A stretch of 64,000 bases of DNA from NCBI GenBank assembly GCA_020073265.1, contig JAIQFN010000022.1, positions 1-64,000 on the forward strand. Reading direction: 5' to 3'. The position numbers were made by a program, and so were the translations under genes. Of the stretch, positions 33,699 through 43,059 are shown piece by piece. The notes under the pieces were generated by a model. It saw nothing but the letters and a program-made list of their open reading frames with translations, searched no databases and had not been told where the DNA came from. The DNA comes from Terriglobia bacterium (GTDB lineage Bacteria; Acidobacteriota; Terriglobia; Bryobacterales; Bryobacteraceae). Position 1 is the first letter of the stretch; every line of letters starts with the position of its first letter.

Positions 33699-34724
33699 AT
33701 GAAGCGCCGAATCATTCTAATGGCCGTGTGTTTCGCCTCGACAATGCCCGTTGTGTTCGCGCAGAGCCAGGCGGTGAAAGCGCCCACCGATGTGAAACCA
33801 GGCAGCATCACTTACGAAGAAGTCGAGTATCCTTACCCGGTGTCGTACCTGCCGCTGACGCTGCACGGTCAGGACGTGCGGATGGCTTACATGGATGTGC
33901 CGCCCGCCGGACGGCCCAATGGCCGCACGGTGGTTCTGTTCCACGGCATGAATTTCGGCGGCTTCTACTTTTCAGGGCCGATCGACCTGCTGCGCAACCA
34001 AGGCTTTCGCGTGGTCGTGCCCGACGAGATCGGTTTCGGCCGTTCCTCGAAGCCGATCATCCCGTACAACTTTAACGACATGGCTGCCAACGTCCGCCAT
34101 CTACTCCAGACGCTGGGCGTCGCGAAAGCCGCGATCGTCGGGCACTCCGGCGGCGGAATGCTGGCGGCGCGATTCGCGGCCTCTTACCCGGAGATGACCG
34201 AGCGCGTCGTCATCTACAACCCCATCGGCTTGACCGACGCGCGTTACCAGGCGCGCTGGCAGAGCGCTGACGAGTCGTACAAACGGACCATGGCGGCATC
34301 GCAGGATCAACTCTATCAGCAGTTCTCCGCCAGCATTCATCGCTACTTCCATACGCCCGGCGCGTGGAAACCGGAATACGAAAAGTATGTTCGCATCCTG
34401 TATGCTCCTACTCTCAGCGCGGACTGGCCTCGCTATGCCATGGTGCGCGCCATCCTCGGTCAGATCACGTATCTCGATCCGGTGGTGTACGACTGGCCCA
34501 AGATCAAAGTAAAGGCGCTGGTGTTGGGCGGCGCCGAGGACACTCCGGACTTTCCCGAACGCGCCAAGCACATCGCCGACTCCATCCCCGGCGCGGAACT
34601 GGTGCTGCTTCCCGGCCTCGGTCACGTGCCGCATATCCAGGCGCCCGACGTCTTTAACGCCGCGCTGCTCAAGTTTATGAAGGAAGACGCACCCGCTGCC
34701 GCGACGACGGGCGGCGCGCAGTAG
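33699..34724 (+). CDS. Secreted alpha/beta hydrolase
   Basis: A 341-residue exported hydrolase: signal peptide 1-21, oxyanion-hole strand VVLFHGMNFGGFYFSG, nucleophile elbow VGHSGGGML (Ser150), acid in VLGGAEDTPDFPERA and His in PGLGHVPHIQ. The order and spacing match epoxide-hydrolase/haloperoxidase-like alpha/beta hydrolases. A GGAGG at 33687-33691 with 7-nt spacing supports the start. Following genes begin 15 nt and less downstream, so it is part of an operon of exported proteins. Substrate unknown. Confidence 0.85.
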   Translation: MKRRIILMAVCFASTMPVVFAQSQAVKAPTDVKPGSITYEEVEYPYPVSYLPLTLHGQDVRMAYMDVPPAGRPNGRTVVLFHGMNFGGFYFSGPIDLLRNQGFRVVVPDEIGFGRSSKPIIPYNFNDMAANVRHLLQTLGVAKAAIVGHSGGGMLAARFAASYPEMTERVVIYNPIGLTDARYQARWQSADESYKRTMAASQDQLYQQFSASIHRYFHTPGAWKPEYEKYVRILYAPTLSADWPRYAMVRAILGQITYLDPVVYDWPKIKVKALVLGGAEDTPDFPERAKHIADSIPGAELVLLPGLGHVPHIQAPDVFNAALLKFMKEDAPAAATTGGAQ

Positions 34725-34739
34725 GTAACATGGAGACAA

Positions 34740-35573
34740 ATGGAAAGCGGCCGGACGCGCGTTGGCTTTGCCGCCGCGGCGCTACTCTTGCTCGCCGCAG
34801 CAGCCTTCGCGCAGCGGTTCCGTTATCGCGAGCAGGTGGAGGGTCCGCGGCCGTCTTTTCCAGCGCAGGCTGAGTTTCATTTCATCCGCGTCGAATACAC
34901 CGACCTGCCTGAATATCATCGCGGCTTCGGATACGCTTCTCGAGACGCCACCGGCACCGGCTGGTGGTTGGTGGACTGGCCCGATGCCGACGACCATTTC
35001 TCGATGGGCGTCCAGCGCCTCACCAGGGTCCAGACCGGCGATCCGCGGCACCTGCGCCTGACCGACGACCAGCTCTTTGAATATCCGTGGATTTACGCGA
35101 CGCAGACCGGCTGGTGGGGCTTGACGGATGCCGAAACAGCGCGGCTGCGCGAGTATCTGCTGCGCGGCGGCTTCCTGGTGGTGGATGACTTCTGGGGCGT
35201 CGAGCAGTGGGAGGTGTTTCGAGAAACCATGAACCGCGTGCTGCCCGGCAAGCCCATCACCGACATCGCCGAGTCCGACTCGGTGATGCACGTGCTCTAC
35301 GATATCAACGAAAAGGATCGCACCTTCATCCCTGGAACGCGCCACTTGCGGATCGGGCCCGGAGGAACGGTGCGAGTCTATCAACCTGAAGGCACCGCGC
35401 CGGCCTGGCGCGCGATGTACGACGACCAGAACCGCATGGTGGTGGCGGTGAACTACAACACCGACGTGGGCGATGCTTGGGAGTACGCCGACTCGCCCAT
35501 GTATCCGGAGCAGATGACTGCGCTGGCCTACCGCTATGGCATCAACTACCTGGTCTATTCGATGACGCACTAG
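34740..35573 (+). CDS. Secreted DUF4159 protein
   Basis: A 277-residue exported protein: signal peptide 1-24, then a DUF4159 domain over the remainder (FHFIRVEYTDLPEYHRGFGY, FEYPWIYATQTGWWGLTDAE, LRGGFLVVDDFWGVEQWEVF). The fold resembles a glutamine-amidotransferase-like flavodoxin fold without a visible catalytic triad. DUF4159 proteins are frequent near surface-assembly genes in Acidobacteriota and Bacteroidota, and their role is unknown. The start has GGAGA 4 nt upstream, and the next gene starts 3 nt after its stop. Confidence 0.8.
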   Translation: MESGRTRVGFAAAALLLLAAAAFAQRFRYREQVEGPRPSFPAQAEFHFIRVEYTDLPEYHRGFGYASRDATGTGWWLVDWPDADDHFSMGVQRLTRVQTGDPRHLRLTDDQLFEYPWIYATQTGWWGLTDAETARLREYLLRGGFLVVDDFWGVEQWEVFRETMNRVLPGKPITDIAESDSVMHVLYDINEKDRTFIPGTRHLRIGPGGTVRVYQPEGTAPAWRAMYDDQNRMVVAVNYNTDVGDAWEYADSPMYPEQMTALAYRYGINYLVYSMTH

Positions 35574-35576
35574 CCC

Positions 35577-36194
35577 ATGTCACGCCGATCTCTGCACATT
35601 CTCGCGTTTCTTCTGGTCGCAGTCCTCAGCGCTTGCCGCAAGCCGCCGCCGAAGGTGGTGGTGCCTGAAGTATTTCGCGTGAAGTTCGAAACCTCGCAAG
35701 GCGACTTCGTGGTGGAAGCCGTCCGGGCGTGGGCGCCGCACGGCGTCGACCGCTTCCATGAGCTGGTCCGCATACACTACTTCGACGAAGGCCGGTTCTT
35801 CCGCGTGTTGAGAGGTTTCATCGCGCAGTTCGGCGTGCATCGCGACTTCAATGTTCACGAGAAGTGGCGCGAGTTCTTCATCGTCGACGATCCTCCCAAG
35901 CAGAAAAACCTGCGCGGAACGCTGGCCTTCGCCAAGTCCGGCCCGAACACGCGCGCCACCGAGATCTTCATCAATCTCGCGGACAATGCCGTTCTGGACG
36001 GCGAGTACTTCGTGCCGTTCGGCAAAATCGTGGAAGGCGTGGAGGTGATCGACAAATTCTACTCCGGCTACGGCGAGATGCGGCCGGAAGGGAAAGACAT
36101 CGATCCGGGGCGCGTGGAAGGCGAAACCAACGAATACCTGGTGCAGCGCTTCCCCAAGATGGACTACATCAAGCGAGCACGCTTCGTTCAGTAA
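35577..36194 (+). CDS. Cyclophilin-type peptidyl-prolyl isomerase lipoprotein
   Basis: A 205-residue protein with a lipoprotein signal (AVLSAC, Cys20) and a cyclophilin domain (FETSQGDFVVEAVRAWAPHG, FFRVLRGFIAQFG, GTLAFAKSGPNTRATEIFIN, FVPFGKIVEGVEVID). The catalytic Arg (FFRV) is present, as is the region corresponding to Q-x-G (AQFG). It would speed proline isomerisation in exported proteins at the membrane surface. Its stop abuts the stop of the convergent TonB-receptor gene with no base between. Confidence 0.88.
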   Translation: MSRRSLHILAFLLVAVLSACRKPPPKVVVPEVFRVKFETSQGDFVVEAVRAWAPHGVDRFHELVRIHYFDEGRFFRVLRGFIAQFGVHRDFNVHEKWREFFIVDDPPKQKNLRGTLAFAKSGPNTRATEIFINLADNAVLDGEYFVPFGKIVEGVEVIDKFYSGYGEMRPEGKDIDPGRVEGETNEYLVQRFPKMDYIKRARFVQ

Positions 36195-39100
36195 TCAGAA
36201 TGCGAAGCGGAGTTGAAACTCCAGGCGCCGGTTGCTGCCGGCGAACGGCCCACCGCTTCCGGCGATCCGGTTGGACTCGCCGAACAGGGGCGAGTTGATG
36301 TTCCCGATGATCGGACCTGGATTGACGTGGTTGAACACATTGCGCGCCGACACCGATAGCGTGAGGCTGTAGCGCCGGTCCGACGAACCCCCGCCGCCAC
36401 CGCCGCCGCCGTTGTCGAAACCGCCGATGCCTCCGCGCTGGGCCGGTCCTGCAACCGGCGCTGCCGGAGCGGGCGCGGAGCTGTCGCCAGTACCGCGATT
36501 GCGGCGCTCGGGAAAACGCAGGCTGCCGAGTCCGAAGGTTTTCGCCATGCGCAGATCCACGCTGAAGAGTCCGGGGCCGCGCCCGAAATCGCGGGGCAGC
36601 GTAGGCTGGCCCGGCGACGGATTCGGGTCCAGCAGACCGTAGGGCGTCGCGATCACTCCGGGCTTGTGCGGGTCGGTCGCGACTCCGGGGCGCGCGTTGA
36701 CGACGGTGTCGCCGAACACGTCCTGACTGGTGGTGATGTTGAATGGCTGGCCGGTTTGGGCCACGATCAGAGGACTGAAGCGGAGATCCCAGATGGTGGC
36801 GATGGAACCGCCGATGGAAGCACGATGGCGCACGTCGCTGGAGGCAGGTCCGTACTCGCCGGTGAGGTCGTATTGGTTGGCTGGATAGGTGCCGATGCCG
36901 TCGGTATTGCTGCGCACGAAATTGAACATGTAGAAACCGAACAACGAAGTCCTGCGATTCAGGCGCGAGTTCACGTTGGTGACCAACTGGTTCTGGTTGT
37001 ACAAGCCGCCGGACTCCTGCTCGTAGATCGGGCCGATTTCGCCGTAGGGAAAAACGCCGCTGCCCGCAAGACCTGTATAGGTACCGGGTAATGGCGCGTT
37101 GATATTGCGCGAGAGCAACTGATGCAGCCCGTGCGAATTCGTGTAGGTCACCGAGATGGTGGTGTGGCCGGGAATCTGCCGCTCGACTCCCACCGCCGAC
37201 TGCATCACGTACGGCGCCACCAGCAGCGGGCTGACGGTGTGGATGGCCTGCGCGGTGGCAAACTGCTGCAATGTGCTGGCGGGCGGAACGGTTGGGAAGA
37301 AGTCGGGATTGGTGACGACGAACTGTTGCTGGGTCAGGCCGTTGAAACGTTGCGCGACCAGAATGTTTTGCTCGTTGAAGCGGTAGTAGAAGACGCCGAA
37401 GCCGCCGCGGAACACCATTTTCGGACTGGAACCTTTGGCGGTCGCGCCCGGCGCCCAGGCAAAGCCGACGCGAGGCGCGAAGTCAAGCCGGCCGTGAATG
37501 TTGAGCTGTGTCTCCCAGCGCAGGCCGAGGCTGAGGGTGAGATTCTGCTTGACTCGCCAGTCGTCGCCAACGAACAGGCCGGTATCGGACTGTCCAACCA
37601 GGACCAGAGGATCGCCCGCGTTCATTGAGAACTGCGTCGCGCCGCCGCCAAGCAAGCGGATCTGGGCGGGCGAAAAACCCATCTGCTGGAACAGCAGCGT
37701 GCGCCGGTACTGCTCGATCGAGCTGATGGTCTGACAGCCCGCATTCGGAGTTTCCTGGCGGCAGACGATGCCGGGAACCACCGGCTGGGAACTGGCGTTC
37801 AGAATCGGAGCATAGGCTCCACCGAAAGTGTAGGTGCCGTCGAAGTTCTGATGCGTGGTGTCCTGGATGGATACCGCGCGCACGCGTATGCCGGCCTTCC
37901 AGGTATGCGCGCCGGAGACGATGGTCACATAGTTCGAAAACTCGTAGTGGTGGTGAATGTACTGGTAGTCGGGATTCGAAGGACCGCCGCCGTTGAAAGC
38001 GCTCGAAACTCCAATCGTCGGATCGTGGATATCGGAGTTTTCATAGCGGTGCTGGTGCAGGAACTGGAAGTGAGTTTCGTCGACCACCTTGGAACTGAGC
38101 ACGGCCGTTTCGGTGGCCTGGAAAGCATGCTCCAGGTTGCGCTCGTTGTTGGCGCGCGAGACCAGATCAAAGCCTCCGACGCCCTCGCCTTGGCTGGTGT
38201 TGCGCGTGATGGCGTAGCGAAAGGTGAGAGTGTTGTTCGAACCCAACTGGTAATCGATTCTGGGGCTGATGCGCAGGCGGGCTTGCGGAGCCGAATACAC
38301 CTGGGTGAACGGACTGACGATGGCGAGCGTGGTGGGATCAAGTGTGATGCCGTTGATGACCGATCCGTTGTCGATGTCGCGGTTCGAGATCTCCAGGAAG
38401 AACGAAGAACGCTTGGTCACCGGGCCACCGACGCTTCCTCCGAAGTCTTTCAGATCGAAGGGAGGTTTCTGCTGCGCATAAGGATTGCGCGAGTTGAATA
38501 TGGCGTTGCCGTAATTAAAGTAGACCTGCCCGCGCAACCGGTCCTTGCCGGGCTTGGTGAGAATTTCGGTGCGGCCGTAGCCGATGGCGTCGAATTCGGG
38601 AGAGAAGGGATTCTGATTGACGCGAACCTCGCGGATGGCGTCCTTGTTGGGAAGCACGGCGTCGCCGGCGGTGAAGCCATCGATGTAAATCTGGCCGGCG
38701 TTGGGGCCAGCGGAAGGTCCCGCGAGGGCCGCGAGATCGGCCTGCAGATCATCCGGATCGTCCGAGAGGGCGTCGAGGGTATCGTCCTTCAACACCATGG
38801 TGGCTGCGTTCTGCGACGGGTCGGTCGAGACGGACGGCCCGACGTCGGCCTGCACGGTGACCTCCTGCCGTTCGAGGGTCAAGCGCAAAGTGAAATCGAG
38901 CGTCGCGACAGAATCGCCGACCTCGACTGTTTCCGGCTGCGCCTGCATGCCGGGGAACGAAACTTTGACCGAGTATTTTCCGGGAGCGAGGCCGTTCAAA
39001 AGATAGTGGCCGTCGTTGCCGGAAGTGACCATTTTGGCGGTTCCGGCGTCATTGGAAACGGTAATCTGAGCGCCGGGAATGACGGCGCCGGACGAGTCGG

Positions 39101-39197
39101 CGACAGTGCCTCGGACGCCGCCGCTACCTTGAGCGAGCGCGCTTATCCAGAGGCCCGGCCACAACAGGGTGACAAGGACGAGTATTCGTTTCGACAT
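36195..39197 (-). CDS. Oar-type TonB-dependent outer-membrane receptor
   Basis: A 1000-residue outer-membrane protein. Signal peptide 1-23; a carboxypeptidase-regulatory (Fn3-like) domain at 25-110 (VRGTVADSSGAVIPGAQITV, LNGLAPGKYSVKVSFPGM); a plug domain with IYIDGFTAGDAVLPNKDAIR; then a long beta-barrel and the terminal RRLEFQLRFAF typical of barrel insertion. A Gly-rich linker (residues ~903-930) precedes the last strands. No TonB box is certain. Oar-like receptors, abundant in Acidobacteriota, are thought to import or export large ligands or to act as surface proteins. Paired with the cupin gene upstream on the same strand. Confidence 0.92.
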   Translation of the reverse strand: MSKRILVLVTLLWPGLWISALAQGSGGVRGTVADSSGAVIPGAQITVSNDAGTAKMVTSGNDGHYLLNGLAPGKYSVKVSFPGMQAQPETVEVGDSVATLDFTLRLTLERQEVTVQADVGPSVSTDPSQNAATMVLKDDTLDALSDDPDDLQADLAALAGPSAGPNAGQIYIDGFTAGDAVLPNKDAIREVRVNQNPFSPEFDAIGYGRTEILTKPGKDRLRGQVYFNYGNAIFNSRNPYAQQKPPFDLKDFGGSVGGPVTKRSSFFLEISNRDIDNGSVINGITLDPTTLAIVSPFTQVYSAPQARLRISPRIDYQLGSNNTLTFRYAITRNTSQGEGVGGFDLVSRANNERNLEHAFQATETAVLSSKVVDETHFQFLHQHRYENSDIHDPTIGVSSAFNGGGPSNPDYQYIHHHYEFSNYVTIVSGAHTWKAGIRVRAVSIQDTTHQNFDGTYTFGGAYAPILNASSQPVVPGIVCRQETPNAGCQTISSIEQYRRTLLFQQMGFSPAQIRLLGGGATQFSMNAGDPLVLVGQSDTGLFVGDDWRVKQNLTLSLGLRWETQLNIHGRLDFAPRVGFAWAPGATAKGSSPKMVFRGGFGVFYYRFNEQNILVAQRFNGLTQQQFVVTNPDFFPTVPPASTLQQFATAQAIHTVSPLLVAPYVMQSAVGVERQIPGHTTISVTYTNSHGLHQLLSRNINAPLPGTYTGLAGSGVFPYGEIGPIYEQESGGLYNQNQLVTNVNSRLNRRTSLFGFYMFNFVRSNTDGIGTYPANQYDLTGEYGPASSDVRHRASIGGSIATIWDLRFSPLIVAQTGQPFNITTSQDVFGDTVVNARPGVATDPHKPGVIATPYGLLDPNPSPGQPTLPRDFGRGPGLFSVDLRMAKTFGLGSLRFPERRNRGTGDSSAPAPAAPVAGPAQRGGIGGFDNGGGGGGGGSSDRRYSLTLSVSARNVFNHVNPGPIIGNINSPLFGESNRIAGSGGPFAGSNRRLEFQLRFAF

Positions 39198-39253
39198 TCG
39201 ATATTGACGGGACTGTCTAACCAGAATCGCCGATTCGGGGAGCGAGGGTCAAA

Positions 39254-39287
39254 TCAGGTGTCAGGTGTCGGTGTCAGGTGTCAGGTT
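39254..39287. repeat. Short tandem repeat TCAGGTG
   Basis: Four 7-bp units (39254, 39261, 39274, 39281) with one degenerate 6-bp unit between them, directly after the stop of the cupin gene. The last copy ends TCAGGTT. Probably slippage-prone; no function proposed. Confidence 0.75.
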
Positions 39288-39901
39288 TAGTTGTTGCCTG
39301 CGCCTCTTGTGGGTGGGGTGGCCAGGTACTTCTGGGATGCGGCTTCGTCTCTTAGGGGGACTACTTTGTCGGGGTCGATGCGGACCATCAGGTAGAGGAT
39401 GTGATCGTCGATGTGGGTGAAGAGGTGTCCGGTGCCGGCGGGAATGATGATGACGTCGCCGGGCTTGAGCTGGTGGGTGACGCCGTTGCGGATGCCGGCG
39501 GCGTTTTTGCCGGGGCCGTTGAATTCCCGCACGGTCTGCATCGAGTTCGGGCGCTGCTTGGCATCCACCAGGTCGGGGCCGGTTACCAGCGTCGCGGTGC
39601 CTTCGATGACGTGGTACAGCTCGCTGATGTAGTCGTGCTCGGCGACCGCATTCCTGGGGGCCTGATCGAGCTTGCCGCGATAGACGATCCCGAGACCGAG
39701 TTGGCTCTTGCCTAAGTCGACCGAGCGAATCTGCTGATCGGTGAGGTTGTTGTCCATGGCGCGCTTGGCGTAGGCCTGCAGTTCGCTGTTGTTGATGTAG
39801 GTGGCCGGACACTGGTTGCACGTGGGTTTCGGATCCTGGGCCTGGAGCGCGAGCATAAAGGCTGCCGCACTCAGGATCGCCTTGGCTGTGATTCCCTGCA
39901 T
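39287..39901 (-). CDS. Secreted cupin protein
   Basis: A 204-residue exported protein: signal peptide 1-22, a short Cys pair (CNQCPATY), then a cupin barrel with the first motif HDYISELYHVIEGTATLVTG and second motif LKPGDVIIIPAGTGHLFTHI. Metal ligands H, E and H are all visible, so a bound metal is likely. The start is backed by AAGGAGAG at the proper spacing. Function unknown; it may share transcription with the TonB receptor, 89 bp downstream. Confidence 0.85.
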   Translation of the reverse strand: MQGITAKAILSAAAFMLALQAQDPKPTCNQCPATYINNSELQAYAKRAMDNNLTDQQIRSVDLGKSQLGLGIVYRGKLDQAPRNAVAEHDYISELYHVIEGTATLVTGPDLVDAKQRPNSMQTVREFNGPGKNAAGIRNGVTHQLKPGDVIIIPAGTGHLFTHIDDHILYLMVRIDPDKVVPLRDEAASQKYLATPPTRGAGNN

Positions 39902-39931
39902 TTCAACTCTCCTTTTCGAAATTGCCGCGAA

Positions 39932-40672
39932 TCATATAGTACACCCGCTTGGTGACTGCTGCACTCTCGTGTAATACGTAAGCAGGTCCGGATGTGGGGA
40001 GCGAGGGATCCTGCTCGGGTGACAGGCGAGTTCGCGCTGCTGCAAGGCGTGGCGGGCCAGGAAGGCGTCGATGGAGTTTTTCGCTAAAACGAAGCCAGTC
40101 TCATCGCGGTTGGCTGGGTCCTCGGAGTCGTAGCGGTCGTTTTCCGCAGCGCGGCGCTCGGCCTGGAGTTCGCGGAGTTGTTTGAGGGTGCGGTCGAAGA
40201 GGCGGGAAAGGCGCTGCTCGTTCATGCTCAGCATGCTGAGGGCGCGGGTTTGTTCGGCCAGGGTTTCGGCGATGGCGAGGCCGGCGGCGTCGGGCTGATC
40301 GGCTTGGATGCGAGCTTCGTGTTTGCGGAGACCGGCCGCGAGAAGATCGGCTTCGAGCGCGGGGATGCGATTCAAGCGCCAGGCGGTGGAGGCGAGGGAC
40401 TGGACGAGGTGTTCTTCGAGCGCGCCTTGGGGCTGGAACTGGCCGGAGAAACGCTGGAGGTGGAGTTGGAAGGCGGCGGGGTCCTCGGTGGGCAGAACGA
40501 TGGCGCGGCTGGTGAGGCCGTGACGGAGGGCGTTGAGCGAGGAGCGCTGTTTGCCAGCTTGGGTGCGCGGGCCGGTGGAGCGTTGGGCGTTAGCGCGATT
40601 GATGGCAGCGCGATGGAAGGCGGGCTGCTGCTGAGCCGCGGGTTGGAGGCTGGAAGATTGGATTGCGGACAT
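39932..40672 (-). CDS. Multicopy-family acidobacterial protein (NANRANAQRSTGPRT type)
   Basis: A 246-residue helical protein with the recognisable opening INRANAQRSTGPRTQAGKQR and LNALRHGLTSRA, a family seen in many copies in some acidobacterial genomes, with no assigned activity. The rest is long, charged, coiled-coil-like helices. ATG 40672 is chosen: AGGAGA lies 9-14 nt upstream, and the family begins here, whereas the longer frame runs through the dispersed-repeat leader. The leader is duplicated twice elsewhere in this window (43060, 54561), once with the first nine codons attached, which suggests this gene or its leader moves. Confidence 0.7.
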   Translation of the reverse strand: MSAIQSSSLQPAAQQQPAFHRAAINRANAQRSTGPRTQAGKQRSSLNALRHGLTSRAIVLPTEDPAAFQLHLQRFSGQFQPQGALEEHLVQSLASTAWRLNRIPALEADLLAAGLRKHEARIQADQPDAAGLAIAETLAEQTRALSMLSMNEQRLSRLFDRTLKQLRELQAERRAAENDRYDSEDPANRDETGFVLAKNSIDAFLARHALQQRELACHPSRIPRSPHPDLLTYYTRVQQSPSGCTI

Positions 40673-40819
40673 GTTTTTCTCCTGGCACCTTTCATAGCAT
40701 TGCGGCGATGGCGCGGGATGGACGAGCGGGTGGAAATTGCTGAAGGGGAAGCGAAGAAGGGCGAGCGGGAGGCGTGATCGGCGGCGTTCCGGGGGATCGG
40801 GGAAGAACAAGGACGGGAT
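40646..40819. repeat. Dispersed leader repeat, copy 1 (attached to gene)
   Basis: These 174 bp contain the leader, ribosome site and first nine codons of the minus-strand gene ending at 40672. They match 43060-43233 with two differences that I can find by eye. Beyond 40819 the similarity ends abruptly. Confidence 0.9.
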
Positions 40820-40896
40820 GGCGACGTTTCGTCAAACTGGAAGCCCGGATTATCGGAAGCTGGGCCGGTCCGTGTCCCAACGCAAGAACAGCGCAT

Positions 40897-40902
40897 TAGA
40901 AT
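40897..40902 (+). promoter_or_regulatory. -10 hexamer TAGAAT close to an ATG
   Basis: The hexamer ends 5 nt before the ATG at 40908, so transcription would begin at or beside the start codon. No consensus -35 seen. Confidence 0.35.
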
Positions 40903-40907
40903 AAGGC

Positions 40908-42848
40908 ATGCGATTCCTCCTTTTTCTCTTTATCGCTGGAGTTTCGTTCGCAGGCCAATTCACTACCTCGCTCGGCGATTCTTATCCCTACATCATCTCC
41001 GCCATCACCACCGACTCTGGGGGCAACACTTACATCGTCGGCAGCCGTCAACTCGCCACCGCCGGCACCGTCACCCTGAACTCATCCACGAATTTAGGCG
41101 CAGGCACCGACGTCTTCGTCTCGAAGCTTGATCCCTCAGGCAACCTCCTCTTCACCGATACCTTCGCCGGCAAAGGCGTTGATGCCGGAACCGCGATCGC
41201 CCTCGACCCTTCAGGCAACATCTACATCGGAGGAACCACCACCTCGCCCGATTTCCCGTTGAGCGAAGCGCAGCAAACGCAATCCAACTCGAACGGCACC
41301 GGTTTCATCATCAAGCTGACCAACGATGGCACGACCATTCTTTATTCGACTTACTTTGGAGGCGCGCTCGGGGCAAGCTCCGTCTCCGGGCTCGCGACCG
41401 ACACGAAAGGAAATCTCTACGTCACCGGCCTCACAAGCGCCTCGGATTTTGTCCAGGCATCAGGGCTGCCAACGGCTCCATTGACGCCGGTGAATGCATT
41501 CGTGAATGTGTCGAATGTCTTCGTCGCCGAGATCCCGGCGGCAGGCGGAAAGATTCTCTATTCCGGGGAGATCGCGCCAACCGGAAACCAGGCTTTCGCG
41601 ACGGCCGCGCCCGGCATCGCGGTCGATTCCGCAGGGGAAGTGTTCCTCCGATACAACAACACCTTCAACAGCGGATTCGCCGCCAAGATCAACGCCGCGG
41701 GCGCAGGCTTCGGCTTCTCTCCCATTTCCTTTCCGGCTACCGTCAACGCGATTGCCGTGGATGCGGCGGGCGATGCGTACCTTGCCACCGGAGGCACGAT
41801 CGAGAAACTCAATCCCACAGGCACGGCGGCTTGGACATTTACTATGCCGCCAGGGATCGTCGATTCATCTCCGATTTCCATCGCCCTCGACGCTAGCGGT
41901 AACGTGTGGGCCACAGGAATGACATCCTCGACGACGTTCCCCAATGCCAACGGGTGGACCACCGGCACGGATTTCCTCATCGCCGTAAATTCAAGCGGCT
42001 CTCAATTGACCTACTCCGCGCTCTATCCCTCATTCACCGTCGAGCACGCGGTTTCGGTCGATCCTTCGGGTTTGGTCCACGTGGCCGGAACGAACGCCTT
42101 CGTCGCCGCCATCGATCCCCAAGCCGCGCCCGCCAAAAATATGTTTGTGTTCCAGAACGCCTTCAGAGGGAACGCCACGGCCCGCCTGTCGCCTGCGGAA
42201 GTGGTCGCGATTTACGGCCCTGGTATCGGCCCGTCGACCGCCGTATCGGCCACGCCCACGAACGGCTTCTATCCAACAACCCTTGGAGGCGTCGAGGTCA
42301 GCGTAAACGGCACAAACATCCCTCTGCTCTACGTCTCCGCCAACCAGATCAACGCGGTGTTTCCGATGGAAGTCACCGCGAACTCAGCGGCAACGGTTCG
42401 CGTCACCAACGGAGCGGCGGTCAGCGCTAGTTATCCGGTCCGCATTGTTGGTTCTTCACCGGGAGCGAATCCGACGGTGATCAATCAGGATGGCACCATC
42501 AATTCGATTTCGAACCCCGCGCCGGGCGGCTCCATCGTGACATTCTATGTCACAGGTTTTCAACCGAGTTTTGCTCCGCTCGCCGACGGGCAAGTAGCCA
42601 CGGTGGCCAATAACGACGCGTGCGCTCTGGAATCAGGATGCACGATAACTGCGCAGACGGTCGCTTTCTTCCACCTGGGGTCGCTGTCGGTCCCCGCGAC
42701 AGTTTTGTACGCGGGCGCAGCACCGGGGATCGTAGCCGGGGTGACGCAGTTCAACCTTCAGGTCGGAACGCCTCCGGCGGCGAATGAATTTTTCCTGGCG
42801 TTGAACGGTTCATACATCGGAGCGGCGGTCGTTGTCAGCCCTAATTGA
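40908..42848 (+). CDS. Secreted SBBP-propeller protein with IPT-like C-terminal domain
   Basis: A 646-residue exported protein: signal peptide 1-15, SBBP-like propeller blades over residues ~16-400 (YIGGTTTSPDFPLSEAQQ, YSTYFGGALGASSVSGLATD), and a C-terminal ~235-residue domain beginning NAFRGNATARLSPAEVVAIY. That domain is the TIGR03437-type 'Solibacter C-terminal' region (IYGPGIGPSTA, NGFYPTTLGGVEVSVNG, VSANQINAVFP). Cell-surface or extracellular, function unknown. It is the first of five such proteins in the next 13 kb, though separated from the others by the regulator and cupin genes. Confidence 0.8.
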   Translation: MRFLLFLFIAGVSFAGQFTTSLGDSYPYIISAITTDSGGNTYIVGSRQLATAGTVTLNSSTNLGAGTDVFVSKLDPSGNLLFTDTFAGKGVDAGTAIALDPSGNIYIGGTTTSPDFPLSEAQQTQSNSNGTGFIIKLTNDGTTILYSTYFGGALGASSVSGLATDTKGNLYVTGLTSASDFVQASGLPTAPLTPVNAFVNVSNVFVAEIPAAGGKILYSGEIAPTGNQAFATAAPGIAVDSAGEVFLRYNNTFNSGFAAKINAAGAGFGFSPISFPATVNAIAVDAAGDAYLATGGTIEKLNPTGTAAWTFTMPPGIVDSSPISIALDASGNVWATGMTSSTTFPNANGWTTGTDFLIAVNSSGSQLTYSALYPSFTVEHAVSVDPSGLVHVAGTNAFVAAIDPQAAPAKNMFVFQNAFRGNATARLSPAEVVAIYGPGIGPSTAVSATPTNGFYPTTLGGVEVSVNGTNIPLLYVSANQINAVFPMEVTANSAATVRVTNGAAVSASYPVRIVGSSPGANPTVINQDGTINSISNPAPGGSIVTFYVTGFQPSFAPLADGQVATVANNDACALESGCTITAQTVAFFHLGSLSVPATVLYAGAAPGIVAGVTQFNLQVGTPPAANEFFLALNGSYIGAAVVVSPN

Positions 42849-43059
42849 CCTGCGAAATCCGGCGTTCGCGCTGTCGGTGCGGCTCCGGCCTTCCGCTAGC
42901 GGTTGCGGTCATCCGTCTCTCTTATTAGAAGTAAGTATGTTATCGTCTGGCATCCGGCTCCGCCTATGGCACTTGAACGGGAAACGCGCAAACCACGGAT
43001 GTGCCACGAGCGCCAGCGTGCTGCCATCGGCTCTACGGGTTGCCGGCAAAGACGGCTTC

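Noticed and set aside
37851-39290. Long plus-strand open frame (479 codons) opposite the TonB-dependent receptor
   Set aside because: It is antisense to a clearly real 1000-residue receptor; the translated protein lacks any domain or signal pattern and reflects GC-rich third-position openness.
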